From: Avichristensenella sp031550535
Lineage (GTDB): Bacteria; Bacillota; Clostridia; Christensenellales; Aristaeellaceae
Reading direction: 5' to 3'
Length of the DNA: 64,000 nt
Assembly (NCBI GenBank): GCA_031550535.1
Contig: JAVBOM010000002.1
Coordinates: forward strand, 124,001-188,000
Below the pieces are notes generated by a model, which did not search any database, had not been told where the DNA came from, and was given only the letters and a program-made list of their open reading frames with translations. Shown piece by piece: positions 33,485 to 41,621 of this stretch (position 1 is its first letter; the number at the start of each line of letters is the position of its first letter). The translations under genes were made by a program, and so were the position numbers.

Positions 33485-34948
33485 ATGAGAGATGACTTGA
33501 TCACAGAAGAACTGGATATATTTCTGCTGGCCAGGGTGATCCTTCGAAAAGCGTGGCTGGTCATTCTTGTTGCCGTCATCGGCGCGAGCGTGATGTTTTA
33601 CCGCTCGGCGATTGCCACACCGGATTCCTACACGGCAAGCGCGTTGATGTACGTGTACACGAACAACCCGAACCAGACGAGCTATCAGTACGCCAACACG
33701 GCGGACCTCAACACGGCGGTGCGCCTTTTGGATACCTATTCGGTCGTCATCCGCAGCAAAAAGGTGCTGGACGCGGTGGCGGAGAGAATCGGGCCGCCGC
33801 TTACCGCGGAGATGCTGCAGGGTTTGATTCGCGTGGACTCGGTGTCGCGGACGGAGGTCATGCGGATCAGCGTGACGAGTCCGGACCCGTACCTTTCGAT
33901 GAACATCTGCAACGCGGTCGCGGAATGCGCGCCGGGTGAGATCATCCGCGTCGTGAACGCGGGGCAGGTCGTGGTCATCGACTACGCGTCGCTGCCGGAA
34001 AGCCGGGACAGCAAGGGTGTAATGACGAACGTCGTGGTCGGCGGCGGCGCCGGCGCGATGCTTGTCTGCGGGGCGCTGCTGCTTTTGTTCATGCGCGACC
34101 GTCATATCCAAAGCGACGAGACGTTGCGGGAACGCTTTCCCATCGAAATTTTAGCGAGCATTCCGGGACCCAAGGCGGGCGCGAAGAAGAGAGCGCGGAA
34201 GGCGGCCAAGGCGGCGGGGCTCGCGGCCGGCAAGGACGGAAAAGAGATTCTGGAAAAAATCACCCCGTTTGTTTTTTCGCGTTCCATGTCTTTGAATACC
34301 CAGGAGATATACAGGCGGCTTCGCATCGGCGTCGATTCGTTGCTGGACGCCCGCGACAACAACGTGCTCATGGTCATCAGTTCCATCCCGTCCGAGGGGA
34401 AATCGCTGCTCAGCGCGAACCTGGCGATATCGTCGGCGGTGGACGGACGGCGCACGCTGCTCATGGAAGCCGATATCCGAAGGCCCACACAGCACCGAAT
34501 TTTCGGATTGCCCATGGGGCAGGAGGGCCTGACCGACGTGCTCGCGCAGGGCGTGGGCCTGGACGCCGCGCTGTCCAGGGAGGTGCATCCGCAACTGGAC
34601 GTGCTGACAGCGGGCCGGGATGATGTGAACCCCATGCAGTTGCTCGGTTCGCTCAACATGCGCAAGCTCCTGGACCGCGTGAGCCGCGAATACGACCTTG
34701 TGGTGATCGACACGCCGCCGATCAACCTGGTCGCGGACGCGCTCGCGCTGGCCCCCTATGTGGGCGGCGCGCTATTCTCCGTGCGGCGGGGCGTTTCCGG
34801 CGTGGACGAAATCGAGCACACGCTGACGGCGGCGGGTCGCGCGAACCTGGAGATCCTGGGGTTCGTGTACTCGGACGCCCTTGAGCCGTGGATGGGCTGG
34901 TCGCGCAGGCGCTATTACGATGCGATCCAGGCCGGGCATGAGGCGTGA
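33485..34948 (+). CDS. Wzc/CpsCD-type fused chain-length determinant and tyrosine autokinase
   Basis: 487 residues. An N-terminal Wzz domain has two membrane helices (~20-40 and ~180-203), with the extracellular part between them. The C-terminal BY-kinase domain shows Walker A ISSIPSEGKSLLSANLA (~300), Walker A' LLMEADIRRP, Walker B LVVIDTPP and a tail with adjacent Tyr (RRRYYDAIQ) that may be the phosphorylation cluster. These kinases steer exopolysaccharide polymerisation. In many Firmicutes the two halves are separate proteins; here they are one. No glycosyltransferase, flippase or phosphatase genes are near, so the partner locus must lie elsewhere. The ribosome site is poor. Confidence 0.85.
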   Translation: MRDDLITEELDIFLLARVILRKAWLVILVAVIGASVMFYRSAIATPDSYTASALMYVYTNNPNQTSYQYANTADLNTAVRLLDTYSVVIRSKKVLDAVAERIGPPLTAEMLQGLIRVDSVSRTEVMRISVTSPDPYLSMNICNAVAECAPGEIIRVVNAGQVVVIDYASLPESRDSKGVMTNVVVGGGAGAMLVCGALLLLFMRDRHIQSDETLRERFPIEILASIPGPKAGAKKRARKAAKAAGLAAGKDGKEILEKITPFVFSRSMSLNTQEIYRRLRIGVDSLLDARDNNVLMVISSIPSEGKSLLSANLAISSAVDGRRTLLMEADIRRPTQHRIFGLPMGQEGLTDVLAQGVGLDAALSREVHPQLDVLTAGRDDVNPMQLLGSLNMRKLLDRVSREYDLVVIDTPPINLVADALALAPYVGGALFSVRRGVSGVDEIEHTLTAAGRANLEILGFVYSDALEPWMGWSRRRYYDAIQAGHEA

Positions 34949-35014
34949 TGCCGATTGCGGTTAGGAATCACCGCGGAATCCGGCCGCGCGGCTTTTCCAA
35001 TCATAAACACAGAG

Positions 35015-35054
35015 AAAAGACCTCCGTTCGGGTTTCCCCGCGCGGAGGTCTTTT
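35015..35054 (+). terminator. Terminator after tyrosine kinase
   Basis: AAAAGACCTCCG and CGGAGGTCTTTT form a twelve-pair stem; T on one side and A on the other allow use from both strands, including for the sugar importer operon that ends at 35134. Confidence 0.8.
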
Positions 35055-35076
35055 GCTGTGTGTTTGTTTTTTACTT

Positions 35077-35137
35077 CGACGGCGGTGCTGATTCGAGGAA
35101 TCGGACGCCAGGAGAGGATTCCACCAGGAATCCTTAC
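35077..35137 (-). repeat. R1 element copy C, supplies stop codon of binding protein
   Basis: Full 60-bp R1 in minus orientation. Its left end (G-TAA-GGATTCC) directly follows the Lys-Lys codons of the sugar-binding protein, so the TAA of the element is the gene's stop. Confidence 0.8.
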
Positions 35138-36027
35138 TTCTTCAGCACGCTGACGCCGGTATCCGTGACCGCGCCGCCCAGCGCCTCGCCACCGATCGCC
35201 GCGACGGCGGCCTTCACGCCCTCGTAGCCCATCACGTCCGGGTTCTGCGCCATGGTCGCCAGCAGGAAGCCGTCCTCGATCAAGCCCAGAATCGCGTCGG
35301 ACTTGTCAAAGCCGATGCCTACGACATCCTTGCCGCCCGCCTTGATCGCGTTGCCCGCGCCGACGGTGGAGCCTTCGTTCGCGCCGAAGATGCCGACGAC
35401 GCCCTGGGTGATGTAGTTCTCGGCGATGGTCTGGGACTTGGCCGCGTCGCCCTCGCCGTACTGGGTCTCCAGGATGGTGAACTTGCTGCCCTCAAACGCC
35501 TCGCGGAAGCCCGCCTCGCGCTGCACGCAGGAATCGGTGGCCGCGTTCACATTGATGATGCCGATGGAGCCTTCCGTGATGCCCGCCGCCTCAAACGCCG
35601 CGATCATCTCTTCGCCGGCCGTCTTGCCGGCGGCCTTGTTGTCGGTGGAGAAGGTCGCTTCCGCCTCGACGTTTGCCGGGGAGTCAACGTACACGATCTT
35701 GATGCCGGCCGCCTGCGCTTCCTTCAGCGTGGACGAAATGGCGTCCGGGCCGTTCGCGGCCACGACAATCGCCTTCACGCCGGAGGAAATGGCGTTGTTG
35801 ACGCACTCGATCTGCTGCGCGTCGTCCTTCACGTTCGGGGACATGAACTTCACGGTGACGCCGAGCTCGGCGGCGGCCTTTTGCGCCCCCTCGTTCAGGG
35901 TGATCCAGTGCTGGTCAATGGAGTCCATCGTGATCAGCGCGATCGTCGTGTCTTCCGCCACGGCGCTAGCCGCGAACATCCCGATCGCCATGCATAGGGC
36001 ACAGAGCATCGCCAAAAGCTTTTTCAT
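35134..36027 (-). CDS. Sugar ABC transporter substrate-binding protein (RbsB-like)
   Basis: 297 residues from ATG 36027 (GGGAGGAAACACA). Signal peptide 1-24 (MKKLLAMLCALCMAIGMFAA then SAVA); no lipobox Cys follows, which is unusual for a Gram-positive binding protein, though Cys10 and Cys13 lie within the hydrophobic core. The mature part is the Periplasmic_BP_4 fold: TIALITMDSIDQHWITLNEG, VKAIVVAANGPDAISSTLKE, YVDSPANVEAEATFSTDNKA, GIFGANEGSTVGAGNAIK, VGIGFDKSDAILGLIEDGF. Last gene of the importer operon; binds a sugar or polyol outside the cell. The stop codon belongs to an R1 repeat. Confidence 0.9.
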   Translation of the reverse strand: MKKLLAMLCALCMAIGMFAASAVAEDTTIALITMDSIDQHWITLNEGAQKAAAELGVTVKFMSPNVKDDAQQIECVNNAISSGVKAIVVAANGPDAISSTLKEAQAAGIKIVYVDSPANVEAEATFSTDNKAAGKTAGEEMIAAFEAAGITEGSIGIINVNAATDSCVQREAGFREAFEGSKFTILETQYGEGDAAKSQTIAENYITQGVVGIFGANEGSTVGAGNAIKAGGKDVVGIGFDKSDAILGLIEDGFLLATMAQNPDVMGYEGVKAAVAAIGGEALGGAVTDTGVSVLKK

Positions 36028-36095
36028 TGTGTTTCCTCCCGGTTGTTTTTTATTTTATAAGCGCGCAGCGCCTATAATGCGGTTGGATGGACTAA

Positions 36096-37118
36096 TCATT
36101 TCGATACGGAATGCCGCTTTTCCATGGCGCCGCGCCGCACCACCACATCCAGCAGCACCGAGAACACCACGATCACGCCGATGGCGATCCGCTGCCAGCC
36201 GACCGGCGCGCCGATCATGTTCAGGCCGTTTTCCAGCGTCTGCCATACCGTCGCGCCGACAAAGGTGCCCAGCAAGAGGCCCGTGCCGCCCAGCGGCGAA
36301 ATGCCGCCGATGACGCCGGACGCGACCGCGTACATCTCGTAGCTGTTGCCCGCCTCCATGTTGCCCATGCCCGCCTGCGCGCAGAGGATGAGGCCGACCA
36401 CGAACGCGCAGAACGCGGAAACCATGTACGCTTTCGCGGTCGTGGCGAACACGCTGACGCCGGAGAGCTTCGCCGCCTCCACGTTGGAGCCGATCGCGTA
36501 TATGTGGCGGCCCGTGCGCGTCTTGGACAGCAGGAAGAAGAACGCGATGAACACGACCAGCGCGACCCAGAACGTGTTGTAGATGCCCAGGGTCTTGCCA
36601 TAGTAGAAGAAGTTCTGGAAGGACTCGGCGGCGGGCTTGCCGATGCCCGACGCGATGGCGTTGGAGTTGCGGTTGTTGTTGACCAGATACGCCACGCCCC
36701 GCGCGCAGAACATCGTGCCCAGCGTCGCGATGAAGGGCGGCAGATGGCACTTGCCCACCAGAAACCCGTTGATAAAACCGACCATAAGGCAGCACAGCAG
36801 CGTAATCAGCATCGCGAGGAACGGATTGACCGCCATGGTCATCAGCGTCGAGGAGATCATCGCGCTCATACCGACCACGGATCCGATCGACAGGTCGATG
36901 TTGCCGGTGATGAGCAAGTAGCTCTGCCCGATGCCGATGATCAGGTACTTGGACATGGAGCGCAGCAGGTTCAGGACGTTCGCGACGGAGAACACGGTCG
37001 CCTCCCGCAGGCCGAACGCCACATAGATGACGATCAGGGCCGCGAAGGCGATCACGGCCGAAGCCATGCCCCGGATGGCGAAGAAGCGCCGGAGTGGGTT
37101 CTGCTTTTTGTGTTCCAC
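36096..37118 (-). CDS. Sugar ABC transporter permease (RbsC-like)
   Basis: 340 residues, start ATG 37118 with GAGGAATAGCAGTGG before it. About nine hydrophobic segments; BPD_transp_2 signatures ITGNIDLSIGSVVGMSAMIS, LPPFIATLGTMFCARGVAYL, YAIGSNVEAAKLSGVSV and GGISPLGGTGLLLGTFVGA. It forms the membrane channel of the importer, contacting the RbsA-type ATPase encoded 12 bases upstream. The substrate class (ribose, xylose, galactose, inositol and others) cannot be set from sequence. Confidence 0.92.
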   Translation of the reverse strand: MEHKKQNPLRRFFAIRGMASAVIAFAALIVIYVAFGLREATVFSVANVLNLLRSMSKYLIIGIGQSYLLITGNIDLSIGSVVGMSAMISSTLMTMAVNPFLAMLITLLCCLMVGFINGFLVGKCHLPPFIATLGTMFCARGVAYLVNNNRNSNAIASGIGKPAAESFQNFFYYGKTLGIYNTFWVALVVFIAFFFLLSKTRTGRHIYAIGSNVEAAKLSGVSVFATTAKAYMVSAFCAFVVGLILCAQAGMGNMEAGNSYEMYAVASGVIGGISPLGGTGLLLGTFVGATVWQTLENGLNMIGAPVGWQRIAIGVIVVFSVLLDVVVRRGAMEKRHSVSK

Positions 37119-37130
37119 TGCTATTCCTCC

Positions 37131-38657
37131 TCAACCGTTTGCGGCGAAACCATTCGCTACGGTTTTTTTCTCAAAGCGGGTGGCCAGCGTCAGGATCTTC
37201 TCCTGTGTGGCCTCCTCCCGCGTCAGTTCCCCGGTGATGCGCCCGTCGCACATGACGATGATGCGGTCGGCGATGCCAAGAATCTCCGGCATTTCGGAGG
37301 AAACGAACATCACGGCGATGCCCCGCTGTTTGAGCTGGTTCATCAGGTGGTAGATTTCCACCTTGGCCGCCACGTCGATGCCGCGCGTCGGCTCGTCAAA
37401 GAGGACCACGCGGGAATTGCGCGCCAGCCACTTGCCGACGACTACCTTCTGCTGGTTGCCGCCGGACAGCGTCGCCGCGTCCACGTCCAGCCCGGGGGTC
37501 TTGATCCGTAGGTCGCTCACGGCCTTTTCGCACATGGCGTTTTCCTTGCCGCGCCGCACAACGCCCGCCTTGTCGCACAGAATGTCCAGGTTCGGCAGCG
37601 CGATGTTGTGGCGGATGGACAGCTTTGTGCATAGCCCGTCCTTTTTCCGGTCCTCCGGCGCGAGCACGATGCCCCTGCGGATGGCGTCCTTTACCCTGCG
37701 AATCCTGATTTCCTTGCCGTCCAGCGCGATGTGCCCGCTCTCCTTTGAATCCACGCCGAAGATCGCGCGCGTCGTCTCCGTGCGGCCCGCGCCCATCAGC
37801 CCCGCGAACCCCACGATTTCCCCCTCGTACAGGTCGAAGCTCACGTCGCGCACCAGCCGCCCGGCGTTCAGGTGCTTCACCTCGAACACCTTCTGCCCGC
37901 GTTCGCACGTGACGCGCGGGAACTTTTCGTGGATTTCCCGCCCGACCATGTGTGTGATGATGGCGTCCAGCGTTGTGTCCTTGTACTCCATCGACTCGAC
38001 AAAGCGGCCGTCTCGCATAATGGTAACACGGTCCACGATGTGCCGCAATTCCTCCAGGCGGTGGGAAATATAGACAATGCCGCAGCCCTTGGCCTTGAGC
38101 GTATGGATGATGGCGAACAAATCTTCAATTTCGCGCGAGGTGAGCGACGAGGTCGGCTCGTCCATGATGAGCACGCGCGCGTTTGTGGACAGGGCCTTGG
38201 CGATCTCCACCATCTGCTGCTTGGAGACGGGCAGCTCGCCGACCACTTGGTGCGGGTCGATGTCGATTTTGAGGTCGTCCAGGACGCGCCGCGCCTCGGT
38301 GTGCATCCTGCGGCTCAGCAGCACGGAGCCCCGGGTGTCCTCCCGGCCGAGGAACATGTTCTCCGCCACCGACAGATGGGCGCACATGTTCAGCTCCTGG
38401 TGGATGATGGCGACGCCCAGCGCCTGCGCCTGCTTCGGGCTCAGGTTGCCATAGGGCTTGCCGAATATTTCCATTTCGCCGGCATCGCGCGTGTACACGC
38501 CGCTGAGTATCTTCATCAGCGTGCTCTTGCCCGCGCCGTTTTCCCCCAGCAGCGCCATGACCTCGCCGGAGCGGAGCTCAAAGGAGACATCATCCAGGGC
38601 CTTGACCCCGGGGAAGTTTTTATGGATATGGCTCATGGAGACAATCACTTCATGCAT
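37131..38657 (-). CDS. Sugar ABC transporter ATPase (RbsA-like, two nucleotide domains)
   Basis: 508 residues, first gene of the importer operon. N-terminal half: Walker A GENGAGKST, Q-loop IIHQELNMCAHLSVAENMFL, signature LPVSKQQMVEIAKAL, Walker B VLIMDEPTSSLT, H-loop ISHRLEE. C-terminal half: degenerate Walker A GLMGAGRTE (usual in RbsA), signature LSGGNQQKV, Walker B VVLFDEPTRGID. Powers uptake by the permease. It is the natural reference for the dead paralogue at 41618, which lines up with it along its length but has lost these residues. Confidence 0.93.
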   Translation of the reverse strand: MHEVIVSMSHIHKNFPGVKALDDVSFELRSGEVMALLGENGAGKSTLMKILSGVYTRDAGEMEIFGKPYGNLSPKQAQALGVAIIHQELNMCAHLSVAENMFLGREDTRGSVLLSRRMHTEARRVLDDLKIDIDPHQVVGELPVSKQQMVEIAKALSTNARVLIMDEPTSSLTSREIEDLFAIIHTLKAKGCGIVYISHRLEELRHIVDRVTIMRDGRFVESMEYKDTTLDAIITHMVGREIHEKFPRVTCERGQKVFEVKHLNAGRLVRDVSFDLYEGEIVGFAGLMGAGRTETTRAIFGVDSKESGHIALDGKEIRIRRVKDAIRRGIVLAPEDRKKDGLCTKLSIRHNIALPNLDILCDKAGVVRRGKENAMCEKAVSDLRIKTPGLDVDAATLSGGNQQKVVVGKWLARNSRVVLFDEPTRGIDVAAKVEIYHLMNQLKQRGIAVMFVSSEMPEILGIADRIIVMCDGRITGELTREEATQEKILTLATRFEKKTVANGFAANG

Positions 38658-38712
38658 CTGAAGAAATCACTCCTTTTTTTTACTCGCGAAGAGATACGTC
38701 AATGTTGTGAAA

Positions 38713-38740
38713 AGTATAGCATGCGAAACCGGGTGGGCAA
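38713..38740 (-). promoter_or_regulatory. Promoter of sugar importer operon
   Basis: On the minus strand TTGCCC, 16 bases, and an extended -10 TGC-TATACT. It lies in the 215-bp region shared with the divergent response-regulator gene. Confidence 0.6.
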
Positions 38741-38805
38741 AAGGGAGGCATCTTCCGATCCATGGGGGGTAAATACCGCTCTTTTGGATGCGCTTTCCGC
38801 CTCTA

Positions 38806-38835
38806 TTGAAAAGGCATAAACGGGCGTGCTATACT
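38806..38835 (+). promoter_or_regulatory. Promoter of two-component operon
   Basis: TTGAAA (38806-38811), 18 bases, TATACT (38830-38835), 38 bases before the response-regulator start. Confidence 0.65.
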
Positions 38836-38872
38836 CCATACAACCACGGATTGCATTGGCGGCGGATGGGGG

Positions 38873-40468
38873 ATGAATATGCTTCGGGTAATCATTGCCG
38901 ACGACGAGGAGCGCGTCTGCCGGCTCATACAGGCGCTGGCGGATTGGGAAGCCCTGGGCATGGAGGTCTGTGGCATCGCGCACAACGGCCTGGAAGCGAT
39001 GTCGCTGGTGGAGTCGCTGTCGCCGGATATCCTGATTACGGACATCCGCATGCCGGGGTACAGCGGGCTGGAGCTGATCAGCCGCGCAAAGGCGGTGTCA
39101 CCCGCGCTGGAAGTCATCATCATCAGCGGGTACGCGCAGTTTGACTACGCGCAGACCGCCATCGGCTACGGCGTGGGCGAGTACCTGCTAAAGCCCATCA
39201 ATCAGGATTCCCTGAACGCGACGCTTGCCAAGATGGGCCGGCAGTGCCGCGCGCGCGACCGGATGGAGACGGACATGGAAGCCCTGCGCGTGAGCAGCCG
39301 GGACGATCGGGAACGCCTCCGCGCGAACCTTATCCCCGACCTGCTCGACGGCCGGTACGCGGCGAAGGACGCCCGGCAGCTTGACCGCACGTATCACTTT
39401 GGCGGCGCGTCCGGCGTGAGCCAGGTGTTTCTTTTCAAGATGGATTACGACCTGGACCGGTTCCAGGAGCAATCGCTGGACATTGTGCGGAACAAGGCAG
39501 AGGATGTGTTCCGGCCCGTGCTGGCCGGGCAGTGCGCGGACTTTGCGCTCTGCCGCCGTGGCGCTGTGGTGGCTGGTGTCATGCACTACCCGCCCGAGAA
39601 GCGGGACGCGCTGCGCGGCTTCCTGCGCGACTGCCTGAACCAGATGGTCGCGATGACCAGTTTGTTCGGCGCGGTGACGTTCTCGCTCGCGCTGGGGCAG
39701 CCGGCGCGGTCGGCGGATGCGCTGCCCGCGTCGCTGGACAGCGCGCGGCGCGTCCTGGCCGAGCGGCTGACCGAGGGCACGGAGCGCCTGCTGGAAGGCC
39801 ATGTGCCGCCGTCCGGCATCCAGGAGGCCGATCTCTTGGCACGGTATGCGCAGGCGGCGGCGGACGCCATCGATATGCTGAGCCCGGACGCCGCGCGTGG
39901 CGCCGCGGACGCGCTGGAGGAGGCCGCCACCGCCGTGCCGGGCGTGCGCGGGTGGGAACTGCTGCAGGTCGCGCGCAGCGCGGGCGTGCTCTTCCTGACG
40001 CGCCTCGGTGTGGAGGAGCACGAGCGGCAAGCCGCCGAGTTCCAGGACCGCGCGGACCAGTGTCCCACGGCGCGCGGCCTGTTCGATTGCCTGCGGGCCA
40101 TGCAGCACGCGCAAATCACTGCCGCGCTGGAACGCCTGCAAAGCCAGCAGGGCCAGCCCATCCGGCAGGCGAAGCAGTACATCAAGCGGCACTACGCCCG
40201 GCCGCTCACGCTGGAGGAAGTCAGCGCGGCCATGGGCTTTTCCGTCAACTATTTCAGCACGCTTTTTAAAAAAGAGACGGGCGAGGGGTTCGCGAAATAC
40301 CTGACGCGTGTGCGCATGGAGGAGGCGCGGAGCCTGCTGCGCGAGACGCGTTTGCCGGTCGCGGAAATCTGCCGGCAGGTCGGCTATGCGGACATCAAGC
40401 ACTTTACGCACACGTTCAAGGCGGCGGTGGGGGTCACGCCCGGGGAGTTTCGGAAGTTATACGGATAG
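38873..40468 (+). CDS. AraC-type response regulator (YesN-like)
   Basis: 531 residues; ATG 38873 or 38879, both near GGATGGGGG. Residues ~1-120 are a receiver domain (VIIADDEERVCRLIQALADW, phosphoacceptor Asp in ILITDIRMPGYSG, then IISGYAQFDYAQTAIGYGVG and EYLLKPI). A ~280-residue middle region has no clear domain. The last ~100 residues are an AraC HTH (YIKRHYARPLTLEEVSAAMG, FSVNYFSTLFKKETGEGF, ICRQVGYADIKHFTHTFK). It probably activates the divergent sugar importer; the kinase in the same operon is the likely phosphate donor. Confidence 0.92.
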   Translation: MNMLRVIIADDEERVCRLIQALADWEALGMEVCGIAHNGLEAMSLVESLSPDILITDIRMPGYSGLELISRAKAVSPALEVIIISGYAQFDYAQTAIGYGVGEYLLKPINQDSLNATLAKMGRQCRARDRMETDMEALRVSSRDDRERLRANLIPDLLDGRYAAKDARQLDRTYHFGGASGVSQVFLFKMDYDLDRFQEQSLDIVRNKAEDVFRPVLAGQCADFALCRRGAVVAGVMHYPPEKRDALRGFLRDCLNQMVAMTSLFGAVTFSLALGQPARSADALPASLDSARRVLAERLTEGTERLLEGHVPPSGIQEADLLARYAQAAADAIDMLSPDAARGAADALEEAATAVPGVRGWELLQVARSAGVLFLTRLGVEEHERQAAEFQDRADQCPTARGLFDCLRAMQHAQITAALERLQSQQGQPIRQAKQYIKRHYARPLTLEEVSAAMGFSVNYFSTLFKKETGEGFAKYLTRVRMEEARSLLRETRLPVAEICRQVGYADIKHFTHTFKAAVGVTPGEFRKLYG

Positions 40469-40507
40469 AGACATAAGAGGACACGTCCCCCTTACGATAT
40501 CCCCCTG

Positions 40508-40545
40508 ACGGAGGTAAGGATTCCTGGGGAAATCCTTACCTCCGT
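40508..40545. terminator. Perfect hairpin containing half an R1 element
   Basis: ACGGAGGTAAGGATT and its exact complement flank an eight-base loop. GGTAAGGATTCCTGG within it is identical to the start of R1 copy D. No T run follows, so it may be an RNA-stabilising or attenuating structure between the regulator and kinase genes. Confidence 0.6.
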
Positions 40546-40580
40546 GAATGACAATGCCCCTTGGCAAAGGAGATTTTCCC

Positions 40581-41621
40581 ATGAAAAACCGCCCGTTGCG
40601 CTTCCTGAGCAACCGCGCCGTGGCGCTTATCATCGCGCAGGGCGTGCTGACCGCGTTCCTTGCGGCCGCGTATGCCGCCCAGGCCGCCAGGGGCGCACCG
40701 CTCTGGCCGCTGGCCGTGGCCGTGGCGCTGCTGCTCCTGCTGGGCAGCGCGTTTTATGCGTTCATCGCCAGGCCGTTCCGGCAATTGGAGCGGATGACGA
40801 ACCTGTTCCTGGACGGCTACACCATTTCCGGCATCGGCGAGGGTGAGGGCGCGCGCCTCTCCCCGGCCAGCGAACGGCTTCTCCGCCGCATCAGCGACGA
40901 ATTCCGCGCGCCGTACCTGCTGAAGCTCAGCAAGCGGCAGGCGCAGTTCCGCACGCTGCAAAACCAGATCAACCCGCACTTTCTGTACAATACATTGGAG
41001 AGCATCCGCAGCGAGGCGCTGATCGGCGGGCTGGCCAGCGTGGCCGACATGACGGAGGCGCTCGCCGTCTTTTTCCGCTATACCATCAGCAAGGTGGAGA
41101 ACCTCGTGTCCGTGGAGGAAGAATTGCAGAACTGCGAGACGTATTTCCGCATTCAGCAGTACCGCTTCGGCACGCGGCTGACGCTGAAAATCGAGTGCGA
41201 TGAGGACCGGGACGAAATTTACCGCTGCCGCCTGCCCAAGCTCACGCTGCAGCCCATTCTGGAGAACAGCATCATCCACGGGACCGAGTGCAAGATCGGC
41301 GCGGGCAGCCTCGCGATCGCGCTGGAGCGGACGGGCAGCCGCCTGCTGATCCGCGTGTCCGACGACGGTGTGGGCATGGACGAGTTCGCCCTCGCGCGGC
41401 TGAACGAGCGCCTGGGCAAGAGCGGCCGCGCGTTCCAGGACAGCGCGGACGGGACGGGCGGCCTGGCGCTGGTGAACGTAAACAACCGCATTCATTTGCT
41501 CTTTGGCGAGGAATACGGGCTGAACGTGTACTCCATGCCCGGCGTGGGGACGGATGTCCTCATCACGCTGCCGATCATCACCAGCGACCGCGACGCGCAG
41601 GGCCGGGAGGTGCTGCAGTGA
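40581..41621 (+). CDS. YesM/LytS-type sensor histidine kinase
   Basis: 346 residues from ATG 40581, nine bases after AAAGGAG. Two N-terminal membrane helices (~12-30 and ~38-60) leave only a few residues outside, so there is no large extracellular sensor domain. Then comes a His_kinase domain with the phosphoacceptor in NQINPHFLYNTLESIRSEAL, and a HATPase with LQPILENSIIHG, VSDDGVGMDE and GTGGLALVNVNNRIHLLFG. The lack of its own sensor suggests it reads the state of a partner. The stop overlaps the start of the dead ABC ATPase gene, so that protein is the obvious candidate partner. Confidence 0.9.
   Translation: MKNRPLRFLSNRAVALIIAQGVLTAFLAAAYAAQAARGAPLWPLAVAVALLLLLGSAFYAFIARPFRQLERMTNLFLDGYTISGIGEGEGARLSPASERLLRRISDEFRAPYLLKLSKRQAQFRTLQNQINPHFLYNTLESIRSEALIGGLASVADMTEALAVFFRYTISKVENLVSVEEELQNCETYFRIQQYRFGTRLTLKIECDEDRDEIYRCRLPKLTLQPILENSIIHGTECKIGAGSLAIALERTGSRLLIRVSDDGVGMDEFALARLNERLGKSGRAFQDSADGTGGLALVNVNNRIHLLFGEEYGLNVYSMPGVGTDVLITLPIITSDRDAQGREVLQ

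Noticed and set aside
34963..35000. Sequence resembling a decayed R1 copy after the tyrosine-kinase gene
   Set aside because: Only the first ~23 bases match well; could be chance in GC-rich sequence.
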